This document shows positions 8,378 through 16,542 of a DNA stretch of 64,000 nucleotides, piece after piece (positions within the stretch are counted from its first letter, which is position 1; each line of letters opens with the position of its first letter). Under the pieces are notes generated by a model, which had not been told where the DNA came from, searched no databases, and saw only the letters and a list, made by a program, of their open reading frames with translations. Origin of the DNA: JALHST01 sp038316335 (lineage in GTDB: Bacteria; Bacteroidota; Bacteroidia; Flavobacteriales; Flavobacteriaceae); contig JBBQAM010000014.1 of the NCBI GenBank assembly GCA_038316335.1, positions 11,971 through 75,970 of the forward strand. The letters are read 5' to 3'. The position numbers were made by a program, and so were the translations under genes.

Positions 8378-9113
8378 AGTCCCGTAAGGCTTTCCCGGTC
8401 TTGGCCAAAAAAACCTCCTCTAAATTATGGGCAGCATCTTGCTGCTCGATCAATTTCTTGGGAATCCCTTCACAAATTAGTTCCCCATGATCGATAATAG
8501 CCACCCGACTACAAAATAACTCGGCTTCATTTAGGTGGTGTGAGGTATAAATTATGGTGGTGCCCGAGGTATTTAATTGTCTCAAATGATTGATAATTAC
8601 ATTTTTTGATTGTACATCGACTCCCACGGTAGGCTCGTCGAGAAATAATATTTTTGGTTGATGCAATATGCTGGCTATCAGATTTATGCGTCGTTTCATT
8701 CCCCCTGAAAACGTACTGATCCTTTTATTTGCAAAATCGGCGAGGCCTAAGATGGTTAACTGGTTTACTATTTCGTCCTTTAGTCTGCTACCTTGTAGAT
8801 CATACATATGGCCAAAATATGCCAAGTTTTCATACGCTGTCAGTGCGGGGTATAGGGCATATTCCTGGGGGACGACCCCAATAAGTTGTTTTAGTTCGTT
8901 TTTATTTTCTTGAAAGGTAAGGCCATTGATCGCAAAAGTGCCCGATGTCGGTTTCAACAAAGAACTCAACATCGAAATCAAAGTGGTCTTGCCCGCCCCA
9001 TTAGGACCCAATAAGCCGAAAATTTCGCCATCGGCAATCGTCAAATCCAAATTGCGAACCGAATAGTGTTCTGATCCTTTATACTTTTTTGAAAGATGTT
9101 CGATTTGGATCAT
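8370..9113 (-). CDS. ABC transporter ATP-binding protein
   Basis: The 247-residue ATPase has Walker A GPNGAGKT at 36-43, the Q-loop at Gln83, the signature FSGGM at 135-139, Walker B ILFLDE at 155-160 and the H-loop at His192. The class is the CcmA/DrrA-like group that pairs with ABC-2 permeases, here encoded by the overlapping downstream gene. The ATG at 9113 opens the reading frame. The 211-base gap upstream may hold a secondary promoter for the downstream half of the cluster, but no exact TAnnTTTG element was found there. Confidence 0.92.
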   Translation of the reverse strand: MIQIEHLSKKYKGSEHYSVRNLDLTIADGEIFGLLGPNGAGKTTLISMLSSLLKPTSGTFAINGLTFQENKNELKQLIGVVPQEYALYPALTAYENLAYFGHMYDLQGSRLKDEIVNQLTILGLADFANKRISTFSGGMKRRINLIASILHQPKILFLDEPTVGVDVQSKNVIINHLRQLNTSGTTIIYTSHHLNEAELFCSRVAIIDHGELICEGIPKKLIEQQDAAHNLEEVFLAKTGKALRDYA

Positions 9114-9324
9114 AGATAGTTGTTACTCCTGAATTTGGCCGGGGGAAATTAGCACATTATACTTATAAAACTGGTAAAAAAGGCACAGATATTTGTCTAT
9201 TTCGGCTGTTGCGTGAAAATTTTCATAAAATCAACCTACCTGTTTTAAAGGACAAATGATAGGCCATTTTTATAAAAAAATCATGTTCGATTAGGTAACA
9301 TGCCCTTTTCTTAAAAATTGGATG

Positions 9325-9492
9325 TTATCCACGATTATTTGTTTTTGGGGCTAACCATCCAACGAGTGCAAGACTCGTGCCGATTCCGACCAAGGCACCT
9401 GACCAAAAACCGTAGTGATTGTCTTCGTTCAAGTAAATAAGGGCTATTCCCAATAAAACAAACACGATACCAATAATTCTTATTTTGTTCAT
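9325..9492 (-). CDS. Small two-helix membrane protein
   Basis: A 55-residue reading frame starts MNKIRIIGIVFVLLGIALIY (ATG at 9492; a second in-frame ATG lies directly before it at 9495). It has two hydrophobic stretches, about residues 5-20 and 29-47, joined by a short polar turn (LNEDNHYG), and ends TNNRG. This hairpin design, charged ends and sensible codon use mark it as a real gene missed by a 60-residue cutoff. It is 27 bases downstream of the BtrH-like gene. I do not recognise a family with a known function; a membrane anchor or small accessory protein is possible. Confidence 0.65.
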   Translation of the reverse strand: MNKIRIIGIVFVLLGIALIYLNEDNHYGFWSGALVGIGTSLALVGWLAPKTNNRG

Positions 9493-9519
9493 CATGAAAT
9501 GCTATATTGATTAAGGTAT

Positions 9520-10515
9520 TCAAACGATTCTTCTCAACTTTTTAAAGAAAATTTCTTCCTTATCCGCGAGTGCAACAAGTTGGTCGGCCACATTGTTGTA
9601 GGCATCGGTCTGCCCACTCCGATTTTTATAAATGCGGGATGCGTCAAGGGCGAAATCACGCCATTGGTCCCCAATTAGGGTCATTTCGTTGGAAAGCTGA
9701 AGCAAGTCCTGATTTTTCAACAATTTACCGGATTCTTGCAGAAAGGCCGCATAAATATAACGGAAGCCCCCCCCACCTGTGCCAATTTCCTCTTGCATAC
9801 GTACGATCTGACCCAGATAATGGTTTGCTTTTTTTGTTCCCAAAGTGTGGGGCCATTTACGAATGTTCTTGGCGACCCAGCGCATGGCCTTTACGCCCAC
9901 GATAGGCACAGGGGCCGTCATATCCCGGCAGGTCTGTTTGATGCCCTTCACGATGGCCTTTTCCAGGTCTAATTTCTCAGGAAAAGTAATGGGATAATAC
10001 ATATGCCCTTTAGGGGCAAATGCCCCTTTTGCAAAACGAACCTTTTCAAGTTCCTTATCGGTAAGGGTAGTCACCTGCTCCATCACAGGGTCACTGATCA
10101 AATAGGTATCCCCATCTTTGCCATACACGACCATATTGTGGGCATTGAAATGAAAACGGTATTCTTCGGGGAAATACGGCAGATTATACACCCCTACCTG
10201 AAGGCCTACGGGATTGTTTTTGGCGAGGTTTTCGTCGAGTTTGGCCTTAGCGCTTATTGGATTTTTAAATTTCTCGCGTTTCATCGTCACCCCGACCCTT
10301 TTGGCAAATCGATTAAATATAAAGCCCGGCATTGCACGATACGTAAATACGGGTGCATAATTGACTTTTAAAAAGGGAAGATAGCTGAATAACAAGCCAG
10401 AACCGATCCCGAAAACCATTGGTTCGCTGACCTCAAATCCCTGGTGTTTCATGAGGTTCGAAACAACGCCATTTTCACAATGGGCTGATTGTCTATGCGT
10501 GAAATTTATTTCCAA
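9520..10515 (-). CDS. BtrH-like (BtrH_N/DUF4872) acyltransferase-type protein
   Basis: The 331-residue protein begins INFTHRQSAHCENGVVSNL near its start and continues SEPMVFGIGSGLLFSYLPF, the hallmark N-terminal domain of BtrH, with a likely Cys nucleophile in SAHCENG and a later His/Asp region (NAHNMVVYGKDGDTYLISDP). BtrH moves an acyl group from an ACP to an amine in butirosin biosynthesis. No ATG precedes residue 22 here; a TTG at 10515 fits the family start, and the frame is open back to another TTG at 10566. Sitting in a flexirubin cluster, it is a good candidate for transferring the polyene acyl group from ACP to the resorcinol. That is inference. Confidence 0.75.
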   Translation of the reverse strand: MEINFTHRQSAHCENGVVSNLMKHQGFEVSEPMVFGIGSGLLFSYLPFLKVNYAPVFTYRAMPGFIFNRFAKRVGVTMKREKFKNPISAKAKLDENLAKNNPVGLQVGVYNLPYFPEEYRFHFNAHNMVVYGKDGDTYLISDPVMEQVTTLTDKELEKVRFAKGAFAPKGHMYYPITFPEKLDLEKAIVKGIKQTCRDMTAPVPIVGVKAMRWVAKNIRKWPHTLGTKKANHYLGQIVRMQEEIGTGGGGFRYIYAAFLQESGKLLKNQDLLQLSNEMTLIGDQWRDFALDASRIYKNRSGQTDAYNNVADQLVALADKEEIFFKKLRRIV

Positions 10516-10645
10516 AAATATTTTTTTTAGTTTGTACTTCTTAATTTTTAAGTTTCCTGGGATCAATTAAAACATGTGGTTAAATGAAAAGCTGAATCGC
10601 ATTTTCAGTACGTTTTAATTCTTGAATAAGAAATCGAAGGTCTTT

Positions 10646-11044
10646 TCATTTAAACTGTGTAAGTTCTTGAATGGAAACTTCAAAGACCTCGGCATATTTT
10701 TGCAAGGTAATCGGGCTTAATTTTTGAAAGACCGAAGGTTTAAAATGTCGTTTTACCCGCCACTGCCACATGCCTACATAACTGGCCAAAATGGGAATAT
10801 CCATTTTATGGAGTTCCATATAGTATTCAATGGGGCTCGTCAACCCTTCTAATACCCGAATTTTGGCATTGGCCACACGTTCTTCGATTTCCTTGAGGGC
10901 ATTGTCCAAGGCTATGGTCTTGGGGTCCCATCCTGTACTGTTGGCCGTCGTATATTCTCCGTTCTCATCTACGGCATAGCAAAGTTCCCTAAAATTGGCG
11001 GATGCCAAATTACTTTTGTCCTGAGGCACTTCTTCCTTTTTCAT
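10646..11044 (-). CDS. Conserved cluster protein of unknown function with HTH-like C-terminus
   Basis: The 132-residue soluble protein has an acidic N-terminus followed by a helical stretch (IALDNALKEIEERVANAKIR) and a C-terminal part (ASYVGMWQWRVKRHFKP ... LQKYAEVFEVSIQELTQF) whose spacing recalls a lambda-repressor-type helix-turn-helix. I do not recognise a characterised family. It is encoded 80-130 bases before the BtrH-like gene in the same direction, and similar small proteins accompany BtrH-like genes in flavobacterial pigment clusters as far as I recall. A regulatory or adaptor function is possible. Confidence 0.55.
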   Translation of the reverse strand: MKKEEVPQDKSNLASANFRELCYAVDENGEYTTANSTGWDPKTIALDNALKEIEERVANAKIRVLEGLTSPIEYYMELHKMDIPILASYVGMWQWRVKRHFKPSVFQKLSPITLQKYAEVFEVSIQELTQFK

Positions 11045-11195
11045 AGCGCTGGATTTTAGTTGAAAAACGCAATCCTTAATTGCCGGTCGAGCTATTTCGA
11101 ACTTAAACTATTTCAAGCAATCAAGTCATTAAATTAGTGCTTCCTAAACGAGTGCTCAAAAAAGAAATTAAGATAAGAGCCTACTAAATAAACAA

Positions 11196-11654
11196 CTATT
11201 GCATTTCATGGATCAAGAAATTCAATGTACAATCTACAATTAATTCGCCATTTCTAAAAGTGGTACCTGCGATGGTACAGATGCTCATTTGATCGGTATC
11301 GTATCTGGAGATAAGTTTTGCCTTGGTTATCAAGGTATCTTCAACCTGAGGTAATTGTAATATCTCTACCTTTTTTATGGCACTGATGTACCCGATTATC
11401 TTATTCCCTTCTCCCTCCAGATCATCGACCTCAAAATAACTTTGACCCACTATGGCCGAACAGGCTTGTGCTGCATTTTCGATTAGTCCGGTTTCGGTGA
11501 GTCGCCCCTTTTCAACAAAGATGCAATCTCTTTCTATATGAAATTCGGCAGATACCGATTCGGAATCTATGGAGATAATATTGTTAACCATGAGCATAGG
11601 AGGCCTGTGGGGGAGAAAGTTCTTGATATCGATATTCCTACGTAACTCTTTCAT
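11196..11654 (-). CDS. Hotdog 3-hydroxyacyl-ACP dehydratase (FabZ-like)
   Basis: The 152-residue hotdog protein carries FLPHRPPMLMVNNI near residues 13-26, keeping the FabZ catalytic His (LPHRPP), and an ETGLIENAAQACS helix supplying the acidic residue. It should dehydrate 3-hydroxyacyl-ACP to give the conjugated double bonds of the polyene. It abuts the second hotdog gene (stop and start adjacent), which lacks the His, suggesting an active/inactive pair. It is the last gene before a 150-base gap. Confidence 0.82.
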   Translation of the reverse strand: MKELRRNIDIKNFLPHRPPMLMVNNIISIDSESVSAEFHIERDCIFVEKGRLTETGLIENAAQACSAIVGQSYFEVDDLEGEGNKIIGYISAIKKVEILQLPQVEDTLITKAKLISRYDTDQMSICTIAGTTFRNGELIVDCTLNFLIHEMQ

Positions 11655-12092
11655 TTACTTGGCCAAAACGGTTTTCATTTCACTGTTGGCAATTTCGATA
11701 TCATTACAGTTAATTACGGCATTCACCAATGTCACTCCCATAATATCATGTAAAATGGTAACAGTAGTTATTAGCTCTTCGCCTAATTTGGGTAACGAAA
11801 TGATTTCGACTTTCTTGATAGCACCAATGTATCCTACTGGGGGTGCTTCCTTCTTTAGAAAATAATGATAGCCCGTATGAAGGGCAACGGTCTGTGCCAT
11901 GTTTTCGATGATCCCTGAAGCGGCCATGATCCCATTTTGGACGAATAGATTGTCAATTGTGATGTTTAGGCCCGATATTATCGTATCCTTGGAATAATAC
12001 GTGAGTTTGTCCACCATCATAAATGGTGGTTTTTGAGGAATTAAATTTTGGATCACTTCTGGATCGGTGATATGGTTTACCAGCAGATTCAT
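11655..12092 (-). CDS. Hotdog dehydratase homologue lacking the catalytic His
   Basis: The 145-residue protein has the FabZ-like opening NLIPQKPPFMMVDKL, but Gln replaces the His of the LPHRPP motif. The long helix (SGIIENMAQTVALHTG) still has Glu at the acidic position. Its partner gene follows without any gap. In aryl-polyene biosynthesis two unlike hotdog proteins (ApeI and ApeP) form the dehydratase, so I infer a heterodimer in which this subunit is structural or contributes only part of the site. The start ATG at 12092 directly precedes in transcription order the end of darB. Confidence 0.8.
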   Translation of the reverse strand: MNLLVNHITDPEVIQNLIPQKPPFMMVDKLTYYSKDTIISGLNITIDNLFVQNGIMAASGIIENMAQTVALHTGYHYFLKKEAPPVGYIGAIKKVEIISLPKLGEELITTVTILHDIMGVTLVNAVINCNDIEIANSEMKTVLAK

Positions 12093-13226
12093 TTAACATA
12101 CGGTTAAATAAGCGTATGTATATGAAAATCGCGCACTTTCGGGAACATGTAATAAGAGGGTTTCCCCCTTTTTTAAGGAACCAGATTGTATCAATTCTTC
12201 CAACATAACAAAAATCGATGCGGCCCCCACATTTCCGACTTTTTCAAGATTTAAAAACCATTTTTCCCAAGGCATTTTGATACCTTGTCGCTCCAGTTCC
12301 TTATAAAGGCCTTCCTTGAAATAATAGGAGGAGATATGTGGCAGGTAGTAGGTAATATCATCAGGTCCTATCTTATGTTTTTCCAAGGCCTGCTTTAAAC
12401 TATCAACCCCTTTTTGAAGTATGTTCTCCCCTAATAACCGCGTATCTTGTTTCATGGCGAACAAGGACATTTTCCCCCATTCCTCCGCCGGATACTCGCT
12501 CCAGGCTTTTAAAGTGCCGTCTTCAAGTTTTTCACCCCCGGCGTACATGCAGGTTTCCATTTCATAGGCATATGAAAACCCTTCCATCCATTCGATCTTA
12601 AGCGGCGTAGTGCCGTTCGGTTCGCTCTCGAGCAATACTGCCGCCGCTCCGTCGGAAAGCATCCATCGTAAAAATTCTTTGTTGAAGGCTAAAATAGGGC
12701 TTGATTCAAGTTCTTGAAGATGTGCTACCTCACTGGCAAAAACCTCTGATTTCATCCAAGAGGAGGTACGTTCAGAACCTGTACACACAGCATTCTTGAC
12801 TTGCCCGGTCATCACCGAAAGAAAACCGTATTTGAGGGCATTCATCCCGGAGCAACACGCTCCTGAAGGGGAGTTGATCTCAATATTGCCATTCTTAAGA
12901 AAGCCATGTACCATAGCGGCATGGGAAGGAAGGATCTGATCCGGACTTGAAGTGCCACACGACAATAGCTCAATACGTTCTTTGGGGAAATTCGCATCGC
13001 ATAATTTTTCAATGGCGGCCGCCGTAAGTTCTGCATTATTGTGAGTCACATTACCCGCTTCATCGAGCGCGTAATAGCGTGTCTTAATCTGATTATTGCG
13101 AAGCACAACCCGTCTTGCCTTGGACTCCTTTCCATTGATAATTCCCAATTTTGCCTCCATCTGATCATTATCGATTGGGGAATTGGGCAAAAATTTGGCA
13201 ATTCTAGTTATAAATACATCCTTCAT
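12093..13226 (-). CDS. darB: DarB, ketoacyl synthase III-like enzyme of dialkylresorcinol synthesis
   Basis: The 377-residue protein belongs to the KAS III/FabH group. Cys125 in SGACCSGMNAL, His297 in YLPHISSYYF and Asn332 in EKVGNVGAAS form the Cys-His-Asn triad. With DarA it makes 2,5-dialkylresorcinols from two fatty-acid-derived thioesters; DarB starts the process and DarA condenses and cyclises. It overlaps darA by one base (TAATG), which is the conserved darA-darB order of flexirubin clusters. The identification rests on family, length and that pairing. Confidence 0.88.
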   Translation of the reverse strand: MKDVFITRIAKFLPNSPIDNDQMEAKLGIINGKESKARRVVLRNNQIKTRYYALDEAGNVTHNNAELTAAAIEKLCDANFPKERIELLSCGTSSPDQILPSHAAMVHGFLKNGNIEINSPSGACCSGMNALKYGFLSVMTGQVKNAVCTGSERTSSWMKSEVFASEVAHLQELESSPILAFNKEFLRWMLSDGAAAVLLESEPNGTTPLKIEWMEGFSYAYEMETCMYAGGEKLEDGTLKAWSEYPAEEWGKMSLFAMKQDTRLLGENILQKGVDSLKQALEKHKIGPDDITYYLPHISSYYFKEGLYKELERQGIKMPWEKWFLNLEKVGNVGAASIFVMLEELIQSGSLKKGETLLLHVPESARFSYTYAYLTVC

Positions 13227-14152
13227 TAACTCTCCTTTAACGCAACAGAGGAATAGTAGTCTTTCTCCCTATTTCTCTTTTGGTACATGGGCAAATAAGT
13301 CAACAAAAATACAACAAAAACTATTGGTGCTATGACCCATATGGCAAATAACAAATAATATTTGAACATTGCAATCCATTTAAGGCGTTTGGGATTTCCA
13401 GGGCCGCCCTTTTTTATAATCAAATTCGCCCATTTTGCAAAAATCGCATTGCCCCTTTCATCTGTCAACACAAGATAGGGATCAACGATTACCGCTTTAA
13501 GGGCGATCAGGTTTTGCTGTAACCCTAAATAGGCATCATTTAGGAGTGCTTCCCGGATAGGAAGACCAAATCTTTTGGCATTTTCGATATCAGTATCCGA
13601 TACGCCGGGTTTGGGAAAGAAGCCCAAGTAACGGTCTTTTCTGCCGGAAAACATCCAATGTGATATTGTAATAACACTGATATGGTTGATATGCCGGTCT
13701 ACCAGGGCAATATGGCCGACCAAATTGGCTTGGGTAGCCATCAAAAGTCTTTTCATTTTTTCCTGTGCCTGGATCCACATGTTCCTACAGGCCAAAACGG
13801 TTATGACTGGGGTGTTTTTCAGTAACTTTTCGGCATATTCTGATTTTAAAAACGAATTGATAGGGATAGAAGGCGTCAAAAACCAAACTTGATATCCTAG
13901 AATTATCAGGTCATATTTTTTGGCAAGAATTTCTGGGGAAGGAGGGTGTAATTCAACAGGAAGCTGCAAAAATGATTCTGGAAATGCATCGTAGAATTTT
14001 TCTTGTTTCCATGGAAAATCAAAAGGTTTTTTGGGAACGATCTCGTAGTAGGAAATAGTGATGTTCGCCCCATCAAGAATGGCAGAAATGTTCTTAAGAA
14101 TATTGAAGAGCTGACCTGTTTGGGAATAATAAATAATTAAAACTTCTTTCAT
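13226..14152 (-). CDS. darA: DarA, dialkylresorcinol condensing enzyme
   Basis: The 308-residue protein starts at the ATG at 14152, which overlaps the acyltransferase stop as ATGA; a TTG further up is less likely. MKEVLIIYYSQTGQLFNIL is a flavodoxin-like first strand and loop, and LIILGYQVWFLTPSIPINSFL continues that fold. A hydrophobic segment near residues 275-297 may anchor it to the membrane. The DarA family, despite the flavodoxin-like look, forms the aromatic ring of dialkylresorcinols together with DarB, which follows with a one-base overlap. Confidence 0.85.
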   Translation of the reverse strand: MKEVLIIYYSQTGQLFNILKNISAILDGANITISYYEIVPKKPFDFPWKQEKFYDAFPESFLQLPVELHPPSPEILAKKYDLIILGYQVWFLTPSIPINSFLKSEYAEKLLKNTPVITVLACRNMWIQAQEKMKRLLMATQANLVGHIALVDRHINHISVITISHWMFSGRKDRYLGFFPKPGVSDTDIENAKRFGLPIREALLNDAYLGLQQNLIALKAVIVDPYLVLTDERGNAIFAKWANLIIKKGGPGNPKRLKWIAMFKYYLLFAIWVIAPIVFVVFLLTYLPMYQKRNREKDYYSSVALKES

Positions 14153-15036
14153 TTTTTCTTTATAGCGTTCCAAAAATCAAAATAATTGAACCATTGCAAG
14201 GGATATTTTTGCAAGATCCCTGCAACACTTTGGGTATAGTCGTTCAATAAGCCTTGTGCGTCCCTATTTTGTAGATTGGCCTTGCGGGCAAAAAGATGAT
14301 AGTGATTCTTGGCCTCTTTCATAACGTACACAAAAAGAATGGGCACCTTGAGCCGGGAACCCAATAAAAATGGCCCGGCCGGAAACTTGGCTTCTTTACC
14401 CAAAAAGGATTGTGTCAAGGTTTTTTGACCTTCTGAATAGCGATCTCCGGTAAAGCAGATCAATTCCCCCCTTCCCAAGGCATTATTGATTTCAAATATA
14501 TGTGACAGATCTTGTCTGACCAATATAAATTTGATTTTTGATCTAGAGGTTACCCGCTCTAAATACGATTTTATGTTGGCGTGCTCGGCATCGGTGGTGA
14601 CGAGGTTGATCTGGGATTTTGTATCCAAATCCTGAAAAAAGAATTCTGCAATCTCGAAGTTACCGACGTGGGCACTAATCAGAATTCCGCCTTTGCCATC
14701 CTTTAATAATGATTTTATATGTTCTACGCCATCGAATTCATAGGTGAATTTATGACGCATTCCCGAAGAAATGGCTACTTTGTCGATGATGGTCTGTCCA
14801 AAAACATAGTAACTATTATAGACATTTATAAGGCTTTGCAATCGTGGATATTTTCTCCTTTTTCGAAAATAATAATAGATTGCCTGTGCATTTTTACCTG
14901 AAAAGAAGCAGAAATAAAAGGCAACAAAGCGAAGCAAAAGATACGCTGCACCTAGGCCTAAGTTTTTAAGGAAGAAGATAAAAATTCTATAACCTAGTAC
15001 CGTGCCCCTGGATTTTCCTTCCCATTCAGTCGCCAT
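14149..15036 (-). CDS. LpxL/HtrB-like lysophospholipid acyltransferase family protein
   Basis: The 295-residue protein has a hydrophobic N-terminus (about residues 13-46) and the LpxL catalytic motif HVGNFE, with His123 and Glu128 in the HX4E arrangement. FTGDRYSEGQ and FPAGPFLLGSRLKVPILFVYV are the later conserved blocks. Family members transfer acyl groups from ACP to lipid A at the inner membrane. In pigment clusters such enzymes are proposed to esterify the aryl polyene. Translational coupling to darA (ATGA) makes it a candidate for joining polyene and resorcinol, competing with the BtrH-like protein for that job. Confidence 0.83.
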   Translation of the reverse strand: MATEWEGKSRGTVLGYRIFIFFLKNLGLGAAYLLLRFVAFYFCFFSGKNAQAIYYYFRKRRKYPRLQSLINVYNSYYVFGQTIIDKVAISSGMRHKFTYEFDGVEHIKSLLKDGKGGILISAHVGNFEIAEFFFQDLDTKSQINLVTTDAEHANIKSYLERVTSRSKIKFILVRQDLSHIFEINNALGRGELICFTGDRYSEGQKTLTQSFLGKEAKFPAGPFLLGSRLKVPILFVYVMKEAKNHYHLFARKANLQNRDAQGLLNDYTQSVAGILQKYPLQWFNYFDFWNAIKKK

Positions 15037-15054
15037 GAGAATTCATTAAGGATT

Positions 15055-15297
15055 TTAGCGAATTTTACGCTCGATAAGATCATAAAAATTTTGGAGGGTA
15101 ATTACATTGACAAAATCCTCGCCCGCCAATTTTACGCCAAAGTTTGCTTCTACGGCGACCACCAGATCGACAAAGTCAAGACTGTCTAGTTCAAGGGTAT
15201 CCTTTAAGTTGGCTTCTGGCGAAATTTCCTCTTCCTCAACCTCAAACTCATCTATAAGAAAGTCGTTTATCTTATCAATAATAACTTCTTTATTCAT
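15055..15297 (-). CDS. Acyl carrier protein
   Basis: The 80-residue, strongly acidic protein has the motif ELDSLDFVDL, Ser39 being the phosphopantetheine site. It overlaps the ketosynthase gene upstream by 8 bases. The DSLDFVDL form and the 'FGVKLAGEDFVNV' tail differ from the DSIDALEL ACP at 4667, suggesting that the two carriers are not interchangeable. Confidence 0.93.
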   Translation of the reverse strand: MNKEVIIDKINDFLIDEFEVEEEEISPEANLKDTLELDSLDFVDLVVAVEANFGVKLAGEDFVNVITLQNFYDLIERKIR

Positions 15298-16525
15298 CTA
15301 TAGCGCAATTTTTTATGACCAAGGCGGAGTTGGTACCGCCAAACCCAAAAGAATTTGACAAAAATACGTCAATTTTTTTATTTAAGGTTTTGTTAACTAA
15401 ATTTAATTTGGCCGAATCTTCGTCAGGATTTTCTAAATTGATATTCGGGGCAATGAATGAATTCTGCATCATCAGAAGCGAATAGATTACCTCGCTTGCC
15501 CCCGCCATCCAACATTCGTGGCCCGTCATTGATTTGGTCGAACTCACATAAGGTCCATTCGCACCAAATACTTCAAAAATAGCCTTCGCCTCGTTGGAGT
15601 CACCCACCGGGGTCGAGGTGGCATGTGCATTTACATAGTCTATGGCCGAGGCATCTAAATCAGCATCTTTCAATGCTTTTCGCATGGCCTTCGTTGGGCC
15701 TTCGACATTGGGGGTCGAAATGTGATCCCCGTTCGACGAAAAACCATAACCGACTACCTCTCCTAGAATTGGTGCGCCTCGTTTTATGGCAGATTCATAA
15801 CTTTCCAAAACCAAGGTCGCACCGCCACCACTGGGTACGAGACCGTTTCTACCAATATCGAAAGGGCGTGATGCCTTTTCAGGTTGATTAATATCTGAGG
15901 CAAAGACTCCTAAACCGTCAAAACTTGCCATGGCGAGATGGTTTATTTCCTGGGCCCCGCCACATATGATAATATCTTGTAAACCGGTTTTTATCAGCTG
16001 GTAGGCCATTCCTATTGCATGAGAACCACTTGCGCAAGCCGCACTTAACGTAAAGTTTATCCCGGTAAGCTTAAATATGGTAGAGAGGTTCATGGTAATT
16101 GTTGAGTTCATAGCCTTGAATATGGCCCCCGAACCAACCAATGTGGTATCTTTTTTTTCACGTACCGTATCGATCGATTCGATAACTGAACGCGCAGTGC
16201 TATCGTTGCCATAAATGATCCCGATTTCGTGGAGGTCGAGATACTCTTGGGTCAATCGGGCATTTTGTAAGGCTTCCTTGGTAGCTACATAGGCAAAAGC
16301 GCCTTCCTCTCCTAGGCTTATGCGTTGTCTCCGCGATAATTGGCTTTTTAAGTCGGGTTCTTCGACCTTTCCCGTTAATGGGGACCGGTACCCAAATTTT
16401 ATGCGTTCCTCGTCAATCACGATTCCAGAAACACCATTGTACAATGAGTTTTTAACCTCGTCAAGATTTTTGCCGATGCATGCGTAAATCCCCATCCCCG
16501 TAATTACCACTCGCTTCATTTTCAT
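15290..16525 (-). CDS. Beta-ketoacyl-ACP synthase (FabB/FabF-like) of the pigment cluster
   Basis: The 411-residue protein has Cys164 in SAACASGSHA, His301 in NAHATSTPVGD and His336 in MTGHECWMAG. The first His motif reads AHATST rather than HGTST, and the second GHECWMAG rather than GHTLGAAG, so it is somewhat divergent, but the triad is whole. Two in-frame ATGs (16525 and 16519) are possible; the second gives the classic MKRVVITGMG start. It is grouped with ACP, FabG and tyrosine ammonia-lyase at the head of the operon, where it may do the first condensations on the coumaroyl starter. Confidence 0.88.
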   Translation of the reverse strand: MKMKRVVITGMGIYACIGKNLDEVKNSLYNGVSGIVIDEERIKFGYRSPLTGKVEEPDLKSQLSRRQRISLGEEGAFAYVATKEALQNARLTQEYLDLHEIGIIYGNDSTARSVIESIDTVREKKDTTLVGSGAIFKAMNSTITMNLSTIFKLTGINFTLSAACASGSHAIGMAYQLIKTGLQDIIICGGAQEINHLAMASFDGLGVFASDINQPEKASRPFDIGRNGLVPSGGGATLVLESYESAIKRGAPILGEVVGYGFSSNGDHISTPNVEGPTKAMRKALKDADLDASAIDYVNAHATSTPVGDSNEAKAIFEVFGANGPYVSSTKSMTGHECWMAGASEVIYSLLMMQNSFIAPNINLENPDEDSAKLNLVNKTLNKKIDVFLSNSFGFGGTNSALVIKNCAIDE

Positions 16526-16542
16526 AAAATTCCAAACATACG

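Noticed and set aside
9335..9523. A 62-codon minus-strand frame near 9.4 kb
   Set aside because: It reads across the 55-residue membrane-protein gene (9325-9492) in another frame, starts with an arginine/tyrosine-rich stretch without family resemblance, and the 55-residue frame has a far better protein pattern.
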